A stretch of 64,000 nt of DNA from Woeseiaceae bacterium (GTDB taxonomy: Bacteria; Pseudomonadota; Gammaproteobacteria; Steroidobacterales; Woeseiaceae), in contig JASJCQ010000007.1 of NCBI GenBank assembly GCA_030065915.1, positions 1-64,000 on the forward strand. The letters are read 5' to 3'. Of this stretch, positions 7,802 through 18,800 are shown one piece after another. The position numbers and the translations under genes are program-made. Every line of letters starts with the position of its first letter. The stretch's first letter is position 1. The notes beneath the pieces were generated by a model that did not search any database, was not told the DNA's origin, and worked only from the letters and a program-made list of their open reading frames with translations.

Positions 7802-9400
7802 ATGTCCACAGACCTGATCGTAGCCGTTCTGCCGATCGCGGTGCTTATCTGGCTGATGACCAAGTCGGAGGCACTGGCGTCGCATCGTGCACTTCCTCTC
7901 GTGGCGTTGATGACGTACGCCGCGAAGTTGCTATGGTTCGCCGACGACCCGAACCTCGTGAACGCGACGGTGGTTCAGGGATTGATGGAAGCCTGGACGC
8001 CCATCCTGATCATCTGGGGAGCCATCCTGCTGTTCAAGGTGATGGACGCATCCGGGGCGATGACGACCGTGCGCGGCTGGCTGAATGGGATTAGTCCCAA
8101 CCCGGTGGCGCAGTTAATGATTATCGGGTGGGCGTTCTCGTTCATGATCGAGGGTGCCAGTGGATTCGGGACGCCGGCAGCCCTCGCCGCGCCTATCCTG
8201 GTTGGTTTGGGCTTCGCGCCGTTCAAGGTCGCGGTGCTGGCATTGATTATGAACTCAGTGCCCGTGTCATTCGGTGCGGTAGGCACGCCAACGTGGTTCG
8301 GTCTCGGGCAGCTTGGTCTGACGGAGGCTGAAATCATGGCGGTGAGTTACAGCACCGCCCTCATTCACGCGGCTGCCGCCCTCGTGATCCCGGTTATTGC
8401 CTTGAGCTACGTCATCCCCGCATCGAAAATTCGTGCAAATCTCATTTACGTCTACATCACTATTCTCGGCTGCGTTCTGCCGTACGTGCTACTAGCCCGG
8501 TACAGCTACGAGTTTCCGTCGCTGATAGCAGGCATGATTGGACTCGTTGTCGCAATCTTTGCGGCCCGCCTCGGTCTGGGACTGGAACAGACCACGGACG
8601 GAGACCGCCCGAGCCGTGTTGCTGCTGTACCCGCGGGTAAGCTGATCAGGGCGCTCTTTCCCATCTGGGCGACGGTGCTTGTGCTCGTCGTCACGCGCAT
8701 CGAGCAGCTCGGCATCAAAGGCGCGTTGACAGATTCAACACCACTGGCAGGGCTACCCTTAGGTTCATTGGGTGAGCTTGGGGTGACTCAGTCACTGGCC
8801 ATTGAGTTGTCCGGAATCTTCGGATCGGACATCGCCTGGACCTTTCAAACCTTGTATGTCCCCGCGTTCATACCGTTCCTGCTGGTCGTACTGGTATCAA
8901 TTCCTGTGCTACGCATGCCTGTCGCGGACTTCGGCGCGGTCTGGACTGACACTGCAAGACGAATGATCAACACCATCCTGGCTCTGCTCGGTGCCCTGGT
9001 GATGGTCAAGTTGCTCATGCTCGGCGGCGAAACCTCAATGGTGGTGCTCATCGGAGATGCATTCGCCACGGCGACTGGCCAAAGCTGGCAGTACCTCGCT
9101 CCCTACCTGGGCGCGTTAGGCTCTTTCTTTTCGGGCTCAGCCACGATCTCGAATCTGACCTTCGCGGGAATTCAGGTCTCCGTTGCGAGAGAGCTCGGGC
9201 TCGATCAGACTTTGATCCTGTCTCTGCAATCGGTCGGTGCCGCGATGGGCAACATGGTGTGCATCAATAACATCGTCGCCGTGTGCTCTATTCTGGGTGT
9301 TGCGAAGCAGGAGGGCGCCATCTTGAAACGCACGATTTGGCCAATGTTGCTCTACGGGGTCATCGCCGGCATCGTTGGGCAACTGCTGGTGAACCTGTGA
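7802..9400 (+). CDS. lctP: L-lactate permease (LctP family)
   Basis: This 532-aa inner-membrane transporter has about 12-14 hydrophobic segments and matches the lactate/glycolate permease family. Signatures include WTPILIIWGAILLFKVMD, the strongly conserved FMIEGASGFGTPAA, and LGALGSFFSGSATISNLTF near the C-terminus. It imports lactate with protons. It follows ldh after 28 bases, and its TGA overlaps the GTG start of the next gene (GTGA), so the three are probably cotranscribed. The family assignment is firm; the exact substrate (L-lactate, D-lactate or glycolate) is inferred from the neighbour. Confidence 0.92.
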   Translation: MSTDLIVAVLPIAVLIWLMTKSEALASHRALPLVALMTYAAKLLWFADDPNLVNATVVQGLMEAWTPILIIWGAILLFKVMDASGAMTTVRGWLNGISPNPVAQLMIIGWAFSFMIEGASGFGTPAALAAPILVGLGFAPFKVAVLALIMNSVPVSFGAVGTPTWFGLGQLGLTEAEIMAVSYSTALIHAAAALVIPVIALSYVIPASKIRANLIYVYITILGCVLPYVLLARYSYEFPSLIAGMIGLVVAIFAARLGLGLEQTTDGDRPSRVAAVPAGKLIRALFPIWATVLVLVVTRIEQLGIKGALTDSTPLAGLPLGSLGELGVTQSLAIELSGIFGSDIAWTFQTLYVPAFIPFLLVVLVSIPVLRMPVADFGAVWTDTARRMINTILALLGALVMVKLLMLGGETSMVVLIGDAFATATGQSWQYLAPYLGALGSFFSGSATISNLTFAGIQVSVARELGLDQTLILSLQSVGAAMGNMVCINNIVAVCSILGVAKQEGAILKRTIWPMLLYGVIAGIVGQLLVNL

Positions 9401-9954
9401 GCCCGGATACACCGATAACCGACCTTACGGTCGCTGACGTCATGGTACCGCTATCGGGTTACACGACTATCGAGCTGGACGCGAGCCTAGCGGAGGCCTT
9501 CGACAAGCTCTCCGGCGCACTGAAGGGCGAGGGGAGAATCGATCCGAGTACGCCACGCGATTTTGCCGTCCTCGTCCTGGATAGTGCGGGCGACGTTGTC
9601 GGGCGACTGGTGGTGTGGGACATCCTGAAGGGGCTGGAACCGCAAGGTCTGAGGGATGTCGACGCCTTGTCCATGGTCGACGGACTTGGCGCCTGGGAGC
9701 ATCCTCTTTCGAACCTTGCTGAGAAAGTAGAACAGGTCAGGGTGCGCGACCTGGTCGAACCGCTGGCGGGCGAAGAACTCATCGATGTGGCGATACCATT
9801 GAATGTCGCCGTGCATCGTCTTATCCGACTACGTGCGCTATCCCTGATCGCCACGCGTGATGGTCGATCGGTCGGCGTGCTCAGAGTGGTCGATGCGTTT
9901 GCTCGAGTCGCTGCGCTGGTCAGCGACTGCAGTACCGATCCAGACCCCCGCTAA
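9397..9954 (+). CDS. CBS-domain pair protein
   Basis: This 185-aa soluble protein consists of two CBS modules: residues about 10-80 (VADVMVPLSGYTTIELDASLAEAF, then FAVLVLDSAGDVVGRLVVWDI) and about 105-175 (VRDLVEPL..IDVAIPLNVAVHRL, then LIATRDGRSVGVLRVVDAF). CBS pairs bind adenine nucleotides and regulate partner proteins. I use the GTG at 9397 because it overlaps the permease stop; the longer ORF in the track would lie inside the permease. The translational coupling suggests that it senses energy state for lactate transport or oxidation, but this is inference. Confidence 0.8.
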   Translation: MSPDTPITDLTVADVMVPLSGYTTIELDASLAEAFDKLSGALKGEGRIDPSTPRDFAVLVLDSAGDVVGRLVVWDILKGLEPQGLRDVDALSMVDGLGAWEHPLSNLAEKVEQVRVRDLVEPLAGEELIDVAIPLNVAVHRLIRLRALSLIATRDGRSVGVLRVVDAFARVAALVSDCSTDPDPR

Positions 9955-10055
9955 ATCGAACAGACAGGACGAATTCTTCGACTTTGCCGCAGTGGCCGAT
10001 ATTGCTACGCTTCATACACGGAGCGCTGTGTCGATGGCAGCGAAATAGACAAACA

Positions 10056-10475
10056 GTGAAACGTTACTCATTTACCTGGTGGCTGGCGATTTTGCCGACG
10101 ACGATCGTCGTGGGCGGACCGGTCTTCCTGTGGCTCGACCAACAGACCGAGCTGAGCGTTGCTGTGAGCCTCGCCGTCGCGCTGGCCAGCGCCCTGCTCG
10201 CGGACCTGGCGATTGCCGCCTGGATGGAACGCATCGCACCCACCAGGGTGTGGGTAGGCCCCGGCGAGCGGCTGAACGAGAACGAGATCCCTGCGGAAAA
10301 GGCTATCGTAGTCAGTGGATTCAATAACTCCCCCGAGGGCCGCGTGTCAGTTCGTGGTGAGACGTGGGCCGCCGCCATACATCCCGGAGATACCGCCGAA
10401 CTCACCGTGGGCACAGCCGTCCGGATTGTCGAGCGCGAGGGGCTGAGACTCCTTGCAACCATAATGCCAGGTTAA
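10056..10475 (+). CDS. NfeD-like membrane protein with C-terminal OB fold
   Basis: This 139-aa protein starts at GTG 10056 (KRYSFTWW...). Two hydrophobic segments at about residues 8-25 and 33-52 are followed by a soluble C-terminus. That part reads GRVSVRGETWAAA, then TAVRIVEREGLRLLATIMPG, the usual form of the NfeD C-terminal OB-like domain. NfeD proteins act with stomatin/SPFH proteins or membrane proteases; no such partner is seen here. It lies about 100 bases after the CBS gene on the same strand and may be part of the lactate unit. The domain call is based on pattern only. Confidence 0.6.
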   Translation: MKRYSFTWWLAILPTTIVVGGPVFLWLDQQTELSVAVSLAVALASALLADLAIAAWMERIAPTRVWVGPGERLNENEIPAEKAIVVSGFNNSPEGRVSVRGETWAAAIHPGDTAELTVGTAVRIVEREGLRLLATIMPG

Positions 10476-10804
10476 ATGATTCGCATATCGTCTATTGGCG
10501 CTTGCTCCGTCAGAAGCCGGATGCCTGTTCCATATCTGATCGGCGATCGCGACGACTGCGACTTGTGAGAAAGCCGGATTGCGCTAGTCGGGATCAACAT
10601 CATGAGGGACTGGTGTCCCGGGCCATCCACGCCACTTGTCGGAATCTGCGTTCCGCATCGATGATCATTTACTGTGGCACTGAGTTTTTGGTTCATCCCG
10701 TTTAGAATAGGCGGAATTACGAATAAGCAAGCCGTCGGGTTACAGATTTCGTGTGATCGCGGTGGCAGTCAACACTTACAAACTCAGCCCCCTTGAGAAC
10801 CGAA

Positions 10805-13021
10805 ATGAGCGGAAAAATCCTCTACACCTATACCGACGAAGCCCCGATGCTCGCGACTTATTCTTTGTACCCGATCATCGAGCGATTTGCCGCCGCCGCG
10901 GGTATCGATGTCGAGCAGGTCGACATTTCGCTGGCTGCGCGAATCCTGGCCGCGTTTCCGGAGCGGCTGCCGGAAGGTCAGGCGTTTCCCGATAACCTGG
11001 CTCATCTTGGCGAGCTGACCCAGTTTCCCGAGACGAACATCATCAAGCTGCCGAATATCAGCGCCTCGGTGCCGCAGCTGAATGCGGCCATCGCCGAGCT
11101 CCGAAGCAACGGGTTCGACCTGCCGGACTACCCGGAAGATCCGAAATCGGACGAAGAGCGCGAGATTGCCGCCCGCTACGCCAAGGTGCTCGGTAGTGCC
11201 GTCAACCCGGTGCTGCGAGAGGGCAACTCGGACCGGCGCGCGCCGGGCGCGGTCAAGAACTACGCCAAAAAGAACCCGCACTCCATGGGCGAGTGGAAGC
11301 AGTGGTCGAGAACCCACGTCTCGCACATGCACGAAGGGGACTTTTATCACGGCGAGAAGTCCATGACGCTGGACAAGCCGCGCAGGGTAAAGATGGAGCT
11401 CATTCCTGAGGGCGGCGAGCCCATCGTGCTGAAGCCCGAGGTCGCACTCCAGGAAGGTGAAGTCGTGGACAGCATGTTCATGAGCAAGAAGGCGCTGTGC
11501 GAATTCTACGAGCGCGAGCTGGAGGATTGCCGTCAGGCCGGCATCCTGTTCTCACTGCACGTCAAGGCCACGATGATGAAGGTCTCGCACCCGATCGTGT
11601 TCGGTCACTGCGTCAAGATCTTCTACAAGGACGCGTTCGAGAAGCATGAGAAGCTGTTCGAGGAGCTGGGGGTCAACGTCAATAACGGCATGGTAAACCT
11701 CTACGAGAAGGTGGATACCTTGCCGGCGTCTTTGCGTGAAGAGGTCATCGAAGACCTGCACGCCTGCCACGAGCACCGCCCGCCGCTGGCGATGGTCGAC
11801 TCGGCCAAGGGCATCACCAATTTCCATTCACCAAGCGACGTCATCGTCGATGCGTCGATGCCCGCAATGATTCGCTCCGGCGGCAAGATGTGGGGCGCGG
11901 ATGGCCGCCAGCACGACTGCAAGGCGGTCATGCCTGAATCTACGTTCGCTCGCATCTACCAGGAGATGATCAACTTCTGCAAATGGCACGGCGCCTTCGA
12001 CCCGGCCACGATGGGGACCATTCCCAACGTTGGACTGATGGCGAAAAAAGCCGAGGAGTACGGTTCGCATGACAAGACGTTTGAAGTGCCGGTGGCCGGC
12101 GTTGCGAATATCACCGATCTGGACACAGGCGAGGTCCTGCTGACACAGAACGTCGAAGAGGGTGACATCTGGCGCATGTGCCAGGTCAAGGACGAACCGA
12201 TTCGTGACTGGGTCAAGCTGGCCGTGACCCGGGCCCGCCACTCGGAAACCCCGGTCGTATTCTGGCTCGATCCGTACCGTCCGCACGAAGCAGAGTTGAT
12301 CAAGAAGGTCCGGACCTATCTGAAAGACCATGATACGGATGGCCTCGATATCCAGATCATGTCGCAGGTTCGCGCTATGCGTTACTCACTGGAACGCGTG
12401 GGTCGGGGCATCGACACCATCGCTGCGACGGGCAACATCCTGCGTGACTACCTGACCGACCTGTTTCCTATCATGGAACTGGGCACCAGTGCCAAGATGT
12501 TGTCGATCGTGCCGCTGATGGCCGGTGGCAGCCTGTTCGAAACCGGCGCCGGCGGTTCTGCGCCGAAACACGTCAAGCAGCTAGCCGAGGAGAATCATCT
12601 CCGATGGGATTCCCTGGGCGAATTCCTCGCCCTCGCGGTTTCCTTCGACGACATCGCCAAGAAAACGGACAACGTAAAGGCGGGAATCCTCGCGTCTACG
12701 CTGGACGCCGCGACCGAACGATTGCTGGACGAAGGCAAGTCGCCCTCGCGACGCACCGGCGAGTTGGACAACCGCGGTAGTCATTTCTACCTGGCACTGT
12801 ACTGGGCGGAGGCGCTGGCGGAGCAGGATGACGACGCCGAGCTAAAGGCGACTTTCGCCGAATTGGCCATAGCACTGGCAAGTAACGAGGCGCGGATCGT
12901 CGAGGAACTGGCCGACGTTCAAGGCAAGTCCGTGGATCTCGGTGGCTACTACTTCGTCGACAGGAGCAAGACCAGCTCGGTGATGCGTCCGAGCCAGCTG
13001 TTTAACGACGTGCTGGCCTAG
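10805..13021 (+). CDS. icd: isocitrate dehydrogenase, NADP-dependent, monomeric type
   Basis: This 738-aa protein matches the monomeric IDH family in size (about 740) and sequence, not the roughly 45-kDa dimeric type. It oxidatively decarboxylates isocitrate to 2-oxoglutarate with NADP in the TCA cycle. Recognisable stretches are [19 protein letters not shown] at the N-terminus, [22 protein letters not shown] (substrate loop), [15 protein letters not shown] and [31 protein letters not shown] start at ATG 10805, with GAG 9 bases upstream, rather than at TTG 10793. The roughly 330 bases upstream (10476-10804) hold no gene or obvious structure that I can support beyond a weak TAGAAT -10-like box at 10703. 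Confidence 0.95.
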   Translation: MSGKILYTYTDEAPMLATYSLYPIIERFAAAAGIDVEQVDISLAARILAAFPERLPEGQAFPDNLAHLGELTQFPETNIIKLPNISASVPQLNAAIAELRSNGFDLPDYPEDPKSDEEREIAARYAKVLGSAVNPVLREGNSDRRAPGAVKNYAKKNPHSMGEWKQWSRTHVSHMHEGDFYHGEKSMTLDKPRRVKMELIPEGGEPIVLKPEVALQEGEVVDSMFMSKKALCEFYERELEDCRQAGILFSLHVKATMMKVSHPIVFGHCVKIFYKDAFEKHEKLFEELGVNVNNGMVNLYEKVDTLPASLREEVIEDLHACHEHRPPLAMVDSAKGITNFHSPSDVIVDASMPAMIRSGGKMWGADGRQHDCKAVMPESTFARIYQEMINFCKWHGAFDPATMGTIPNVGLMAKKAEEYGSHDKTFEVPVAGVANITDLDTGEVLLTQNVEEGDIWRMCQVKDEPIRDWVKLAVTRARHSETPVVFWLDPYRPHEAELIKKVRTYLKDHDTDGLDIQIMSQVRAMRYSLERVGRGIDTIAATGNILRDYLTDLFPIMELGTSAKMLSIVPLMAGGSLFETGAGGSAPKHVKQLAEENHLRWDSLGEFLALAVSFDDIAKKTDNVKAGILASTLDAATERLLDEGKSPSRRTGELDNRGSHFYLALYWAEALAEQDDDAELKATFAELAIALASNEARIVEELADVQGKSVDLGGYYFVDRSKTSSVMRPSQLFNDVLA

Positions 13022-13104
13022 CCAGCCGGGGGTCTTGACCGCCCTTGATTTCAGGATGTGACGCACGCACTTCTCAGCATCCTCTGTAGTCGTACAATGT
13101 TTAT

Positions 13105-13281
13105 ATGAAGTCCAGAATCATCATCCCCGAGCAGGATCTCGAGCCACTGTCTGGCGAGAGTCCGGCGGAAGCCATCCACCGCGCGGTCATCGGCCGTGTC
13201 GTTCGCGATGTCCCTGTAAAGCGTGCAGAGACGAGCAAGTCTGCGGCCGCTACGGAATCGTCGTCGGAAGCTTCTCAGTAA
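13105..13281 (+). CDS. possible small protein of unknown function
   Basis: This ATG-TAA frame encodes 58 residues (MKSRIIIPEQDLEPLSG..., ending in a Ser/Ala-rich tail). It has a sensible codon choice and an amphipathic central part (AEAIHRAVIGRVVRDV), but no recognised domain and only a poor ribosome site. It lies alone after icd. A longer antisense ORF overlaps it, so coding is a guess. Confidence 0.3.
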   Translation: MKSRIIIPEQDLEPLSGESPAEAIHRAVIGRVVRDVPVKRAETSKSAAATESSSEASQ

Positions 13282-13401
13282 GCGATTCCTGCATGTCGCA
13301 ACGCCCAAGCAGCCAGCTGCCCGGCCAGGTTGCCGCCATTAAGTATTAGCCAGCATTGACCCCTTTCGCCTGAACCCGACAATGGAAAGTGCAGGGACGG
13401 C

Positions 13402-13424
13402 CTCGGACGCGATGGGCGTCCGAG
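13402..13424 (+). other. perfect 9-bp hairpin upstream of the SDR gene
   Basis: CTCGGACGC-GATGG-GCGTCCGAG lies 48 bases before the SDR start codon. There is no T run, so it is not a standard terminator. It could be a leader structure or an operator. Confidence 0.35.
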
Positions 13425-13471
13425 TGCGCAGGGAGTCCCCGCCATAGTCGAAGTTGCAAGGGGGGTCTGAC

Positions 13472-14362
13472 ATGAAGAAAATCCTTGTCGCTGGCGCCAC
13501 TGGCTACCTGGGTGAGCACGTTGTCAAAGCGTTGAAGGCAAAGGGTTACTGGGTACGCGCGCTCGGCCGGAATGCTGAAAAACTTGCTTCTGTCGAAGAG
13601 TATGCTGACGATCTCTTCATCGGTGAGGTGACCGATCCCAGGTCTCTCGTCGGCGTATGCGATGGCATAGACTGCGTTTTCTCATCGGTTGGAATCACGC
13701 GCCAGAAAGACGGCCTGACCTACTGGGACGTCGATTACCAGGCGAATAAAAACCTCCTGAACGCGGCAGAGGATGCCGATGTCTCGAAGTTCGTGTATGT
13801 CCATGTTCTGAATGCCGAGAATCTGCAGCACGTCGAGATGATTCAGGCCAAGCAGGCTTTCGTCAACAAGCTCGAAAAGTCGGGCCTGGACTACACTGTC
13901 GTCTGTCCAACAGGCTTCTTTTCGGATATGGAGGAGTTCCTGTCGATGGCACGGTCAGGACGGGTCTTCCTGTGCGGCGATGGACAGAACCGGATCAACC
14001 CGATCCACGGCGCCGATCTTGCCGAGTTCTGCGTTGAGGCATTGGAGATACAGTTGCAGCAGCTTGAAGTCGGCGGTCCTGAAGTTTTCACCTACCGTGA
14101 CATTGCGAAGATGGCCTTCGATACTCTGGGTCGGACTGCGAAGATCACGAGTATTCCGGAGCCCGTGGTTTCATGGGTTGTAAAAGTGCTGCGTCGGCTT
14201 ACGCCCCTTAAGGTCTATGGTCCCATCGAGTTCATGACCAGCGTAATGACCATGGATGTAATCGGAGAGCCGTACGGCCAGCGACGACTCAGTGAGCACT
14301 TCCACAGCTGTGAGCTCAAAGCCAGGAGCAAGTCGCATGAGGATCACCCATTACCTGTATAA
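13472..14362 (+). CDS. NAD(P)-binding atypical SDR (NmrA-like epimerase/reductase)
   Basis: This 296-aa protein has an N-terminal Rossmann motif KKILVAGATGYLGEHVV, the glycine pattern of atypical short-chain dehydrogenases. A further family block is VFSSVGITRQKDGLTYWDVDYQANKNLL. The usual active-site YxxxK is not evident at its normal place, as in NmrA-like members. It ends with IPEPVVSWVVKVLRR.., a pattern seen in SDRs that act on quinone or lipid-like substrates, but the substrate is unknown. AAGGGGGG lies upstream of ATG 13472. The 3' end overlaps the next gene by 26 bases, so the two are cotranscribed. Confidence 0.8.
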   Translation: MKKILVAGATGYLGEHVVKALKAKGYWVRALGRNAEKLASVEEYADDLFIGEVTDPRSLVGVCDGIDCVFSSVGITRQKDGLTYWDVDYQANKNLLNAAEDADVSKFVYVHVLNAENLQHVEMIQAKQAFVNKLEKSGLDYTVVCPTGFFSDMEEFLSMARSGRVFLCGDGQNRINPIHGADLAEFCVEALEIQLQQLEVGGPEVFTYRDIAKMAFDTLGRTAKITSIPEPVVSWVVKVLRRLTPLKVYGPIEFMTSVMTMDVIGEPYGQRRLSEHFHSCELKARSKSHEDHPLPV

Positions 14363-15125
14363 CGCGTTCCTCGTCGAGGACGGCGACATCAGGGTTGCGA
14401 TCGATCCCGGCCAGTACTTCTATCTCTTCGACTTCCGGAGCCTGATCCCGGAGGAGAAGTGGCCCGCGATCACGCACATCGTCATCACGCACGGCGATCC
14501 TGACCACCACTGGCAGTCAGATCGTGTCGCCGAAGCGTCCGGCGCACCCGTTGTGTGCGGCACGGAATTGACGAAGACCGAGAACGGACAGACGCTCGTA
14601 ATCGACCCCCGCGGAAAGGAGCTGACTTCCTGGGTTCCCTTCGAGAACTTGCACCCAATGGACGTCGGTGACTCCATCGAGCTGGGCAACGTCAGTTTCG
14701 AGGCCGTGCGTGCAGTCCATGGTCCCATCGAGGTATCACTGTTGGGCTTCAGAATTCGCAAGGTGCCCGGCCCGGGCGAACGCACCGGCCTCGGTGCGAT
14801 GGGCTTTAAAATAACGATTGGGGACAAGTCGATCCTGAATCTCGGCGACTCCATACTCATGCCCGACTGGGACGGGTTGAGTCCGGACGTATTGATGATC
14901 CCTATTGGCGGTCTGGGCCAGAATACCTGGACGATGGATGTCGAAGATGCACTACAGGCCGTGGACAGGATCGATCCGGAGATCGTTATTCCTTGTCACT
15001 ACAACGTGCCGTTCCTGTGGAAGAGGAAGATAGCGGTCGCCGATGATCACAAGTTCAAGCGCGGTGTCGAGGCGCTGGGGAAGAGGTGCAGCATCCTCGG
15101 CGCGGGTGACGTTCTGAGCATCTGA
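14337..15125 (+). CDS. metallo-beta-lactamase-fold hydrolase
   Basis: This 262-aa protein has the beta-lactamase-like metal site ITHGDPDHHW, a variant of HxHxDH with Asp-Pro between the ligands. Further conserved histidines are RAVHGP, LNLGDS (Asp ligand) and IPCHYNVPF near the C-terminus. This layout resembles UlaG-type and related MBL proteins. The start ATG 14337 lies inside the end of the SDR gene (26-base overlap), so translation is probably coupled. The substrate is unknown. The pair with an SDR suggests a small catabolic or detoxification step; this is inference. Confidence 0.82.
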   Translation: MRITHYLYNAFLVEDGDIRVAIDPGQYFYLFDFRSLIPEEKWPAITHIVITHGDPDHHWQSDRVAEASGAPVVCGTELTKTENGQTLVIDPRGKELTSWVPFENLHPMDVGDSIELGNVSFEAVRAVHGPIEVSLLGFRIRKVPGPGERTGLGAMGFKITIGDKSILNLGDSILMPDWDGLSPDVLMIPIGGLGQNTWTMDVEDALQAVDRIDPEIVIPCHYNVPFLWKRKIAVADDHKFKRGVEALGKRCSILGAGDVLSI

Positions 15126-15134
15126 GCGGCTAAC

Positions 15135-15812
15135 TCAATGCGCCCTGGCTATCTCTACGGGATCGCGCGTAGCGATGGTCAGAACAAAGCCCCGGTCAAC
15201 GCGCCACCGGCAGGCGAATTCACCTGCATCGTCGACGACTGTTCGCGCGATACCCCAGTCTTCCCCGGTTCGATTGCCATCGTCGATCACCTCGACGCTG
15301 CGGGTGTCGACCTTTAAACCGACGCGAAGTGCCTTCAGTGTGCTTTCCTTGGCGCTCCAGATTTTAGTGACCGCCGAATCCCGATTCAATGGACTCGTAT
15401 CGTCGACGTGGACACGTTCCAAGTCAGTGAAATAAGTCTCGACGAAGACGTCGCTGCGCGGTTCGACGAACTCGATGTCACATCCCAATGCCGTCGCTCC
15501 TCGCGAGACGGCGGCAAGTGCCCGGTCGTGACTGTGGCTCAGGCTAAGCTCGACTGCACACGGTGAGCCGTCCAGCATCGGAACCGGTGCGCCGTCTGGC
15601 GCGGTGTCGATCTGGAGGCGCCGGATATCCCACCTTGGCATGCCGCTCAGCTGCAGGAGGGCGATCTTCGCCGCCCATCGACCCAGCAGCCAGTCTCTCC
15701 GCCGTTTGTCGAAACGAAAGCCGTCCAGCCGCTCTCGTTCAGCCGAGGTGAGCCAGTCGAGTTCCGTTGGTAACTGGTACCAATCCTGCGTCGTGTAAAC
15801 GAGCTGTATCAT
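15135..15812 (-). CDS. 4'-phosphopantetheinyl transferase (Sfp type)
   Basis: This 225-aa enzyme moves the phosphopantetheine arm of CoA onto carrier proteins. The Mg-binding and catalytic motifs are ALGCDIEFVEPR and KIWSAKESTLKALRVGL. An N-terminal DWLLGRWAAKIALLQ block is typical of the Sfp group. Its ATG overlaps the stop of the carboxylase gene (ATGA), making it the last gene of the synthase operon. This strongly suggests that it serves the five carrier domains of the adjacent megasynthase. Those domains have Thr at the expected attachment site, so the specificity of this transferase is worth testing. Confidence 0.88.
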   Translation of the reverse strand: MIQLVYTTQDWYQLPTELDWLTSAERERLDGFRFDKRRRDWLLGRWAAKIALLQLSGMPRWDIRRLQIDTAPDGAPVPMLDGSPCAVELSLSHSHDRALAAVSRGATALGCDIEFVEPRSDVFVETYFTDLERVHVDDTSPLNRDSAVTKIWSAKESTLKALRVGLKVDTRSVEVIDDGNRTGEDWGIARTVVDDAGEFACRWRVDRGFVLTIATRDPVEIARAH

Positions 15813-18800
15813 GACGCCACTGCTTGCTCCGGTGTTAACGCGGTTCTTGCGATTTCGCGTTCGATACCGCGCTCGACGGATTCGATGAGGAACCGGCGCA
15901 ATGCACCCGGGGCGATGACCGCGTCTATCGACCCGACGTCCATTGCGCGCTGTACCGAATGCACCGTGTCGAACTTGTCGGCGAATTCAGCGCGCTTCTC
16001 AATCTGGACCTGCTTGATCAGCGTGTCGAACTCGGCACGCAGGCTCGCACGTTCCGCGCCGTCGGCCGCCTTCAGTTTCTCGGTCATCTCGACGATGCGG
16101 GGATCCGTGTTGGCCGCCTGTCGAACGTCCCTGGCAAAGACGACGGCCGCGGCCGGAGCCCCACCAATGACCGATGCGTAGGCTCCATCCAGCGCGGCTA
16201 CCTGCATGTTCTCATTCAAAGATTTCGAAAATACGACAAAGGCTCCGCCGTGATAGCGAGAAACGACGCAGAAAACGACCGGACCCTCGAAGTTGACAAC
16301 CGCACGCCCGATTTCGGCGCCGTATTCCAGCTGCCACTCACGCATCGATTCCGGCGATCCATCGAAGCCCGACAGGTTGGCGAGCACAACCAGTGGCCGG
16401 TTGTCCGACGCAGAGTTGATCGCGCGCGCTACCTTGCGAGATGAGCCGGGGAAGAGGGTGCCTGCGGTCCAGAGCTCGGGTCCGTCGGCTGGCACCAGTC
16501 CTGTCCTCAATAACGGCCGTGACTCGATGCCGATCATGCAGACAGGGCGCCCGCCGATGTGCGCATCCCAGACGATGCCGATTTCCGAGTTACGCATGGC
16601 GGACCAGCGCTCGAGGGGCTCGTGATCCTGGTCGACGACGGCATGCATGATGCGACGCATTTCGAACGGCCGTTTTCGACCCGGGTTATGTTCGTCAGAG
16701 AAGACCTCGCCAACGGTCGCAAACTCGCCGTTGGCACCATCGCCATAGGGATACTCGGTGATGTCCCGGTCCACAGGGTCCGTAGTCGTCGCCTTGCGCG
16801 GACAGCACTCGTCTCTCAGCCGATAACTGTGGTCATAATGCTGCAGAAGTATCTGGCAGGCCTCCTCGAGATCTGCCGCCCAGTACTGAGCCTGGCCGTT
16901 GGGTCCCATGATTCGGTCATAACCGCCGATGCCGAGGTTATCCTCGGCCGAGACGCTGCCCGAGTAGTCCAGCGCCTGCTTGCCCGTGAGAACCATCGCG
17001 GCCTCCGGCGTCATGATCAGGATGCCGCGTGTATGCATCAGCATCGTGGCCTCGGCGTTCCAGTAGGACTGGGCACCGACGTTGATCCCGCAGACAACGA
17101 CATTCACCTCGCCACCGTCCTGGGTGAATTCGACGAGGCGACGCAAAACCCTTGCGGTCCAGTCCAGGTTCTCCGTGCCGCTATCCATGGCGATCTTGGC
17201 GCCTGCGGACACTGCGAACCACTCCACGGGAACCCCCATCTCTTCAGCCAGATCCAGCGCCGCGATGACTCGTGTGCACTCCGGTTCCGCGAGGGAGCAC
17301 ATGCCTTTGGTCGGATCGCCCAGGATCATGATGCGCGTCATACCTTCCGGGTGTTTGTCTGTGATGCTGTTTATCACACCGACAATGATCCCGGACTCGT
17401 TCGATCCGGGCTTCCGTTCGACGGGTTTCAGTCGGCCATCGTTGGTCAGGTCGTACTCGACGAACTCGCCTGCCGGAAGGTTCGATTCGTGATCGCGGTC
17501 CGGTGACAGCAGGCGGATAATCTCGTAGGGATACATCATTCCGCGCTGCCGCATCTTGATTGTTTTCTGGCGATACGGCGACAGCGGCCGCATCGCATGC
17601 GGCCGGGGTTCCAGCAATTCGATTGTCGGGCCGTGGCCCGCCGGGTTCCATATCTGCGCAATGGTGTCACGCGGCTCCTCGCCGGGGCGTCTTGCCATCC
17701 TGCCGCGCAGGCGAACCTGCTCCAGCCCCAGCCCCCTCGTGGCGGGGAGAAGCTTGCGGATCATTCGTGAGCGCTCGGAGATGGTGAAGTCCATCGGTGG
17801 CCACACATAGAGCAGCACTCGGTTCCAGAGCAGGCGCTGACGCACCGGCCGATGCGACTGGAAGACGCGGATGCCTGCGAGCGCTTGCTGGAACATGTGC
17901 TCGAGGTAGGGCAGGGCTACCAGCTTCCCGTTGTCGTCACGCACCGGCGTAAGGTCGCGAACCTCGGCAACGACGAACAGCCGTTCGTCCCTGGAATTCT
18001 CTTTCGCGGTCGCACGGAACAGATAGACGTCTTCAGTCGAAGGCAGGCGCTCCAGATCGAAGTTCTTGAACCGCCACAAGTGAAGTCGCTTGGCCATCAT
18101 CGGATGGATCCCGCGGTACGAAGACTCTTCCCAGTAGCCGCTGTCGGAAGGACGCCAGGTAAAGTAACGCTGTCCCGTCATTCCGAGGCCCGCGCCCGGA
18201 ATCCTTACTGACGTTACGATGCGCCGGATGGGCCGTGGGAACGGGATTGCTTCGAGCGTCTGCCGAATGTATTCGAGTGTATCGTCCTCGCTCTCTTCTT
18301 CCTGCTCGCGGTGAACATAGAAATCGAGGACGATATCGTTGTCCAGCGGGATGTGGCGAATGACCTCGAGGACGGCGTTGCCGTAATCAGCGAAGGATTC
18401 GTAGTGCGCATGCGTCGTGACCAGGCTGATTTGCCGGCCTTCGTGGTCGTATTCCGCACAGAAGAACGGGTGGTCATCGCTGTGTTTTATGCCGACGGCC
18501 TCAAGCGCTCGAATCCGGTAGTAGCGCCTGGTCAGGCACTCGATGGCCAACTTGCGCATGCTCTCCGATCCGCTGCGGAAACGTTCGGATAACCAGGTCA
18601 TCAACGGCTGCGGGCAATCTACGAGCGCCTGCATCACTGTACTTCGGTCCTCGGCGCGGGGGTTTTCGGCCAGGTAGTCGATGTGTCGTTCGGCCTCGGC
18701 ATACGCCTGTTGCCGGGTAGCGTCGAACAATGGCTCGTCGAAATACTTGTATCGCACTTCCCGCGCAAGGTCGGAAACCGCCGGATAGCGATCGCCACTG

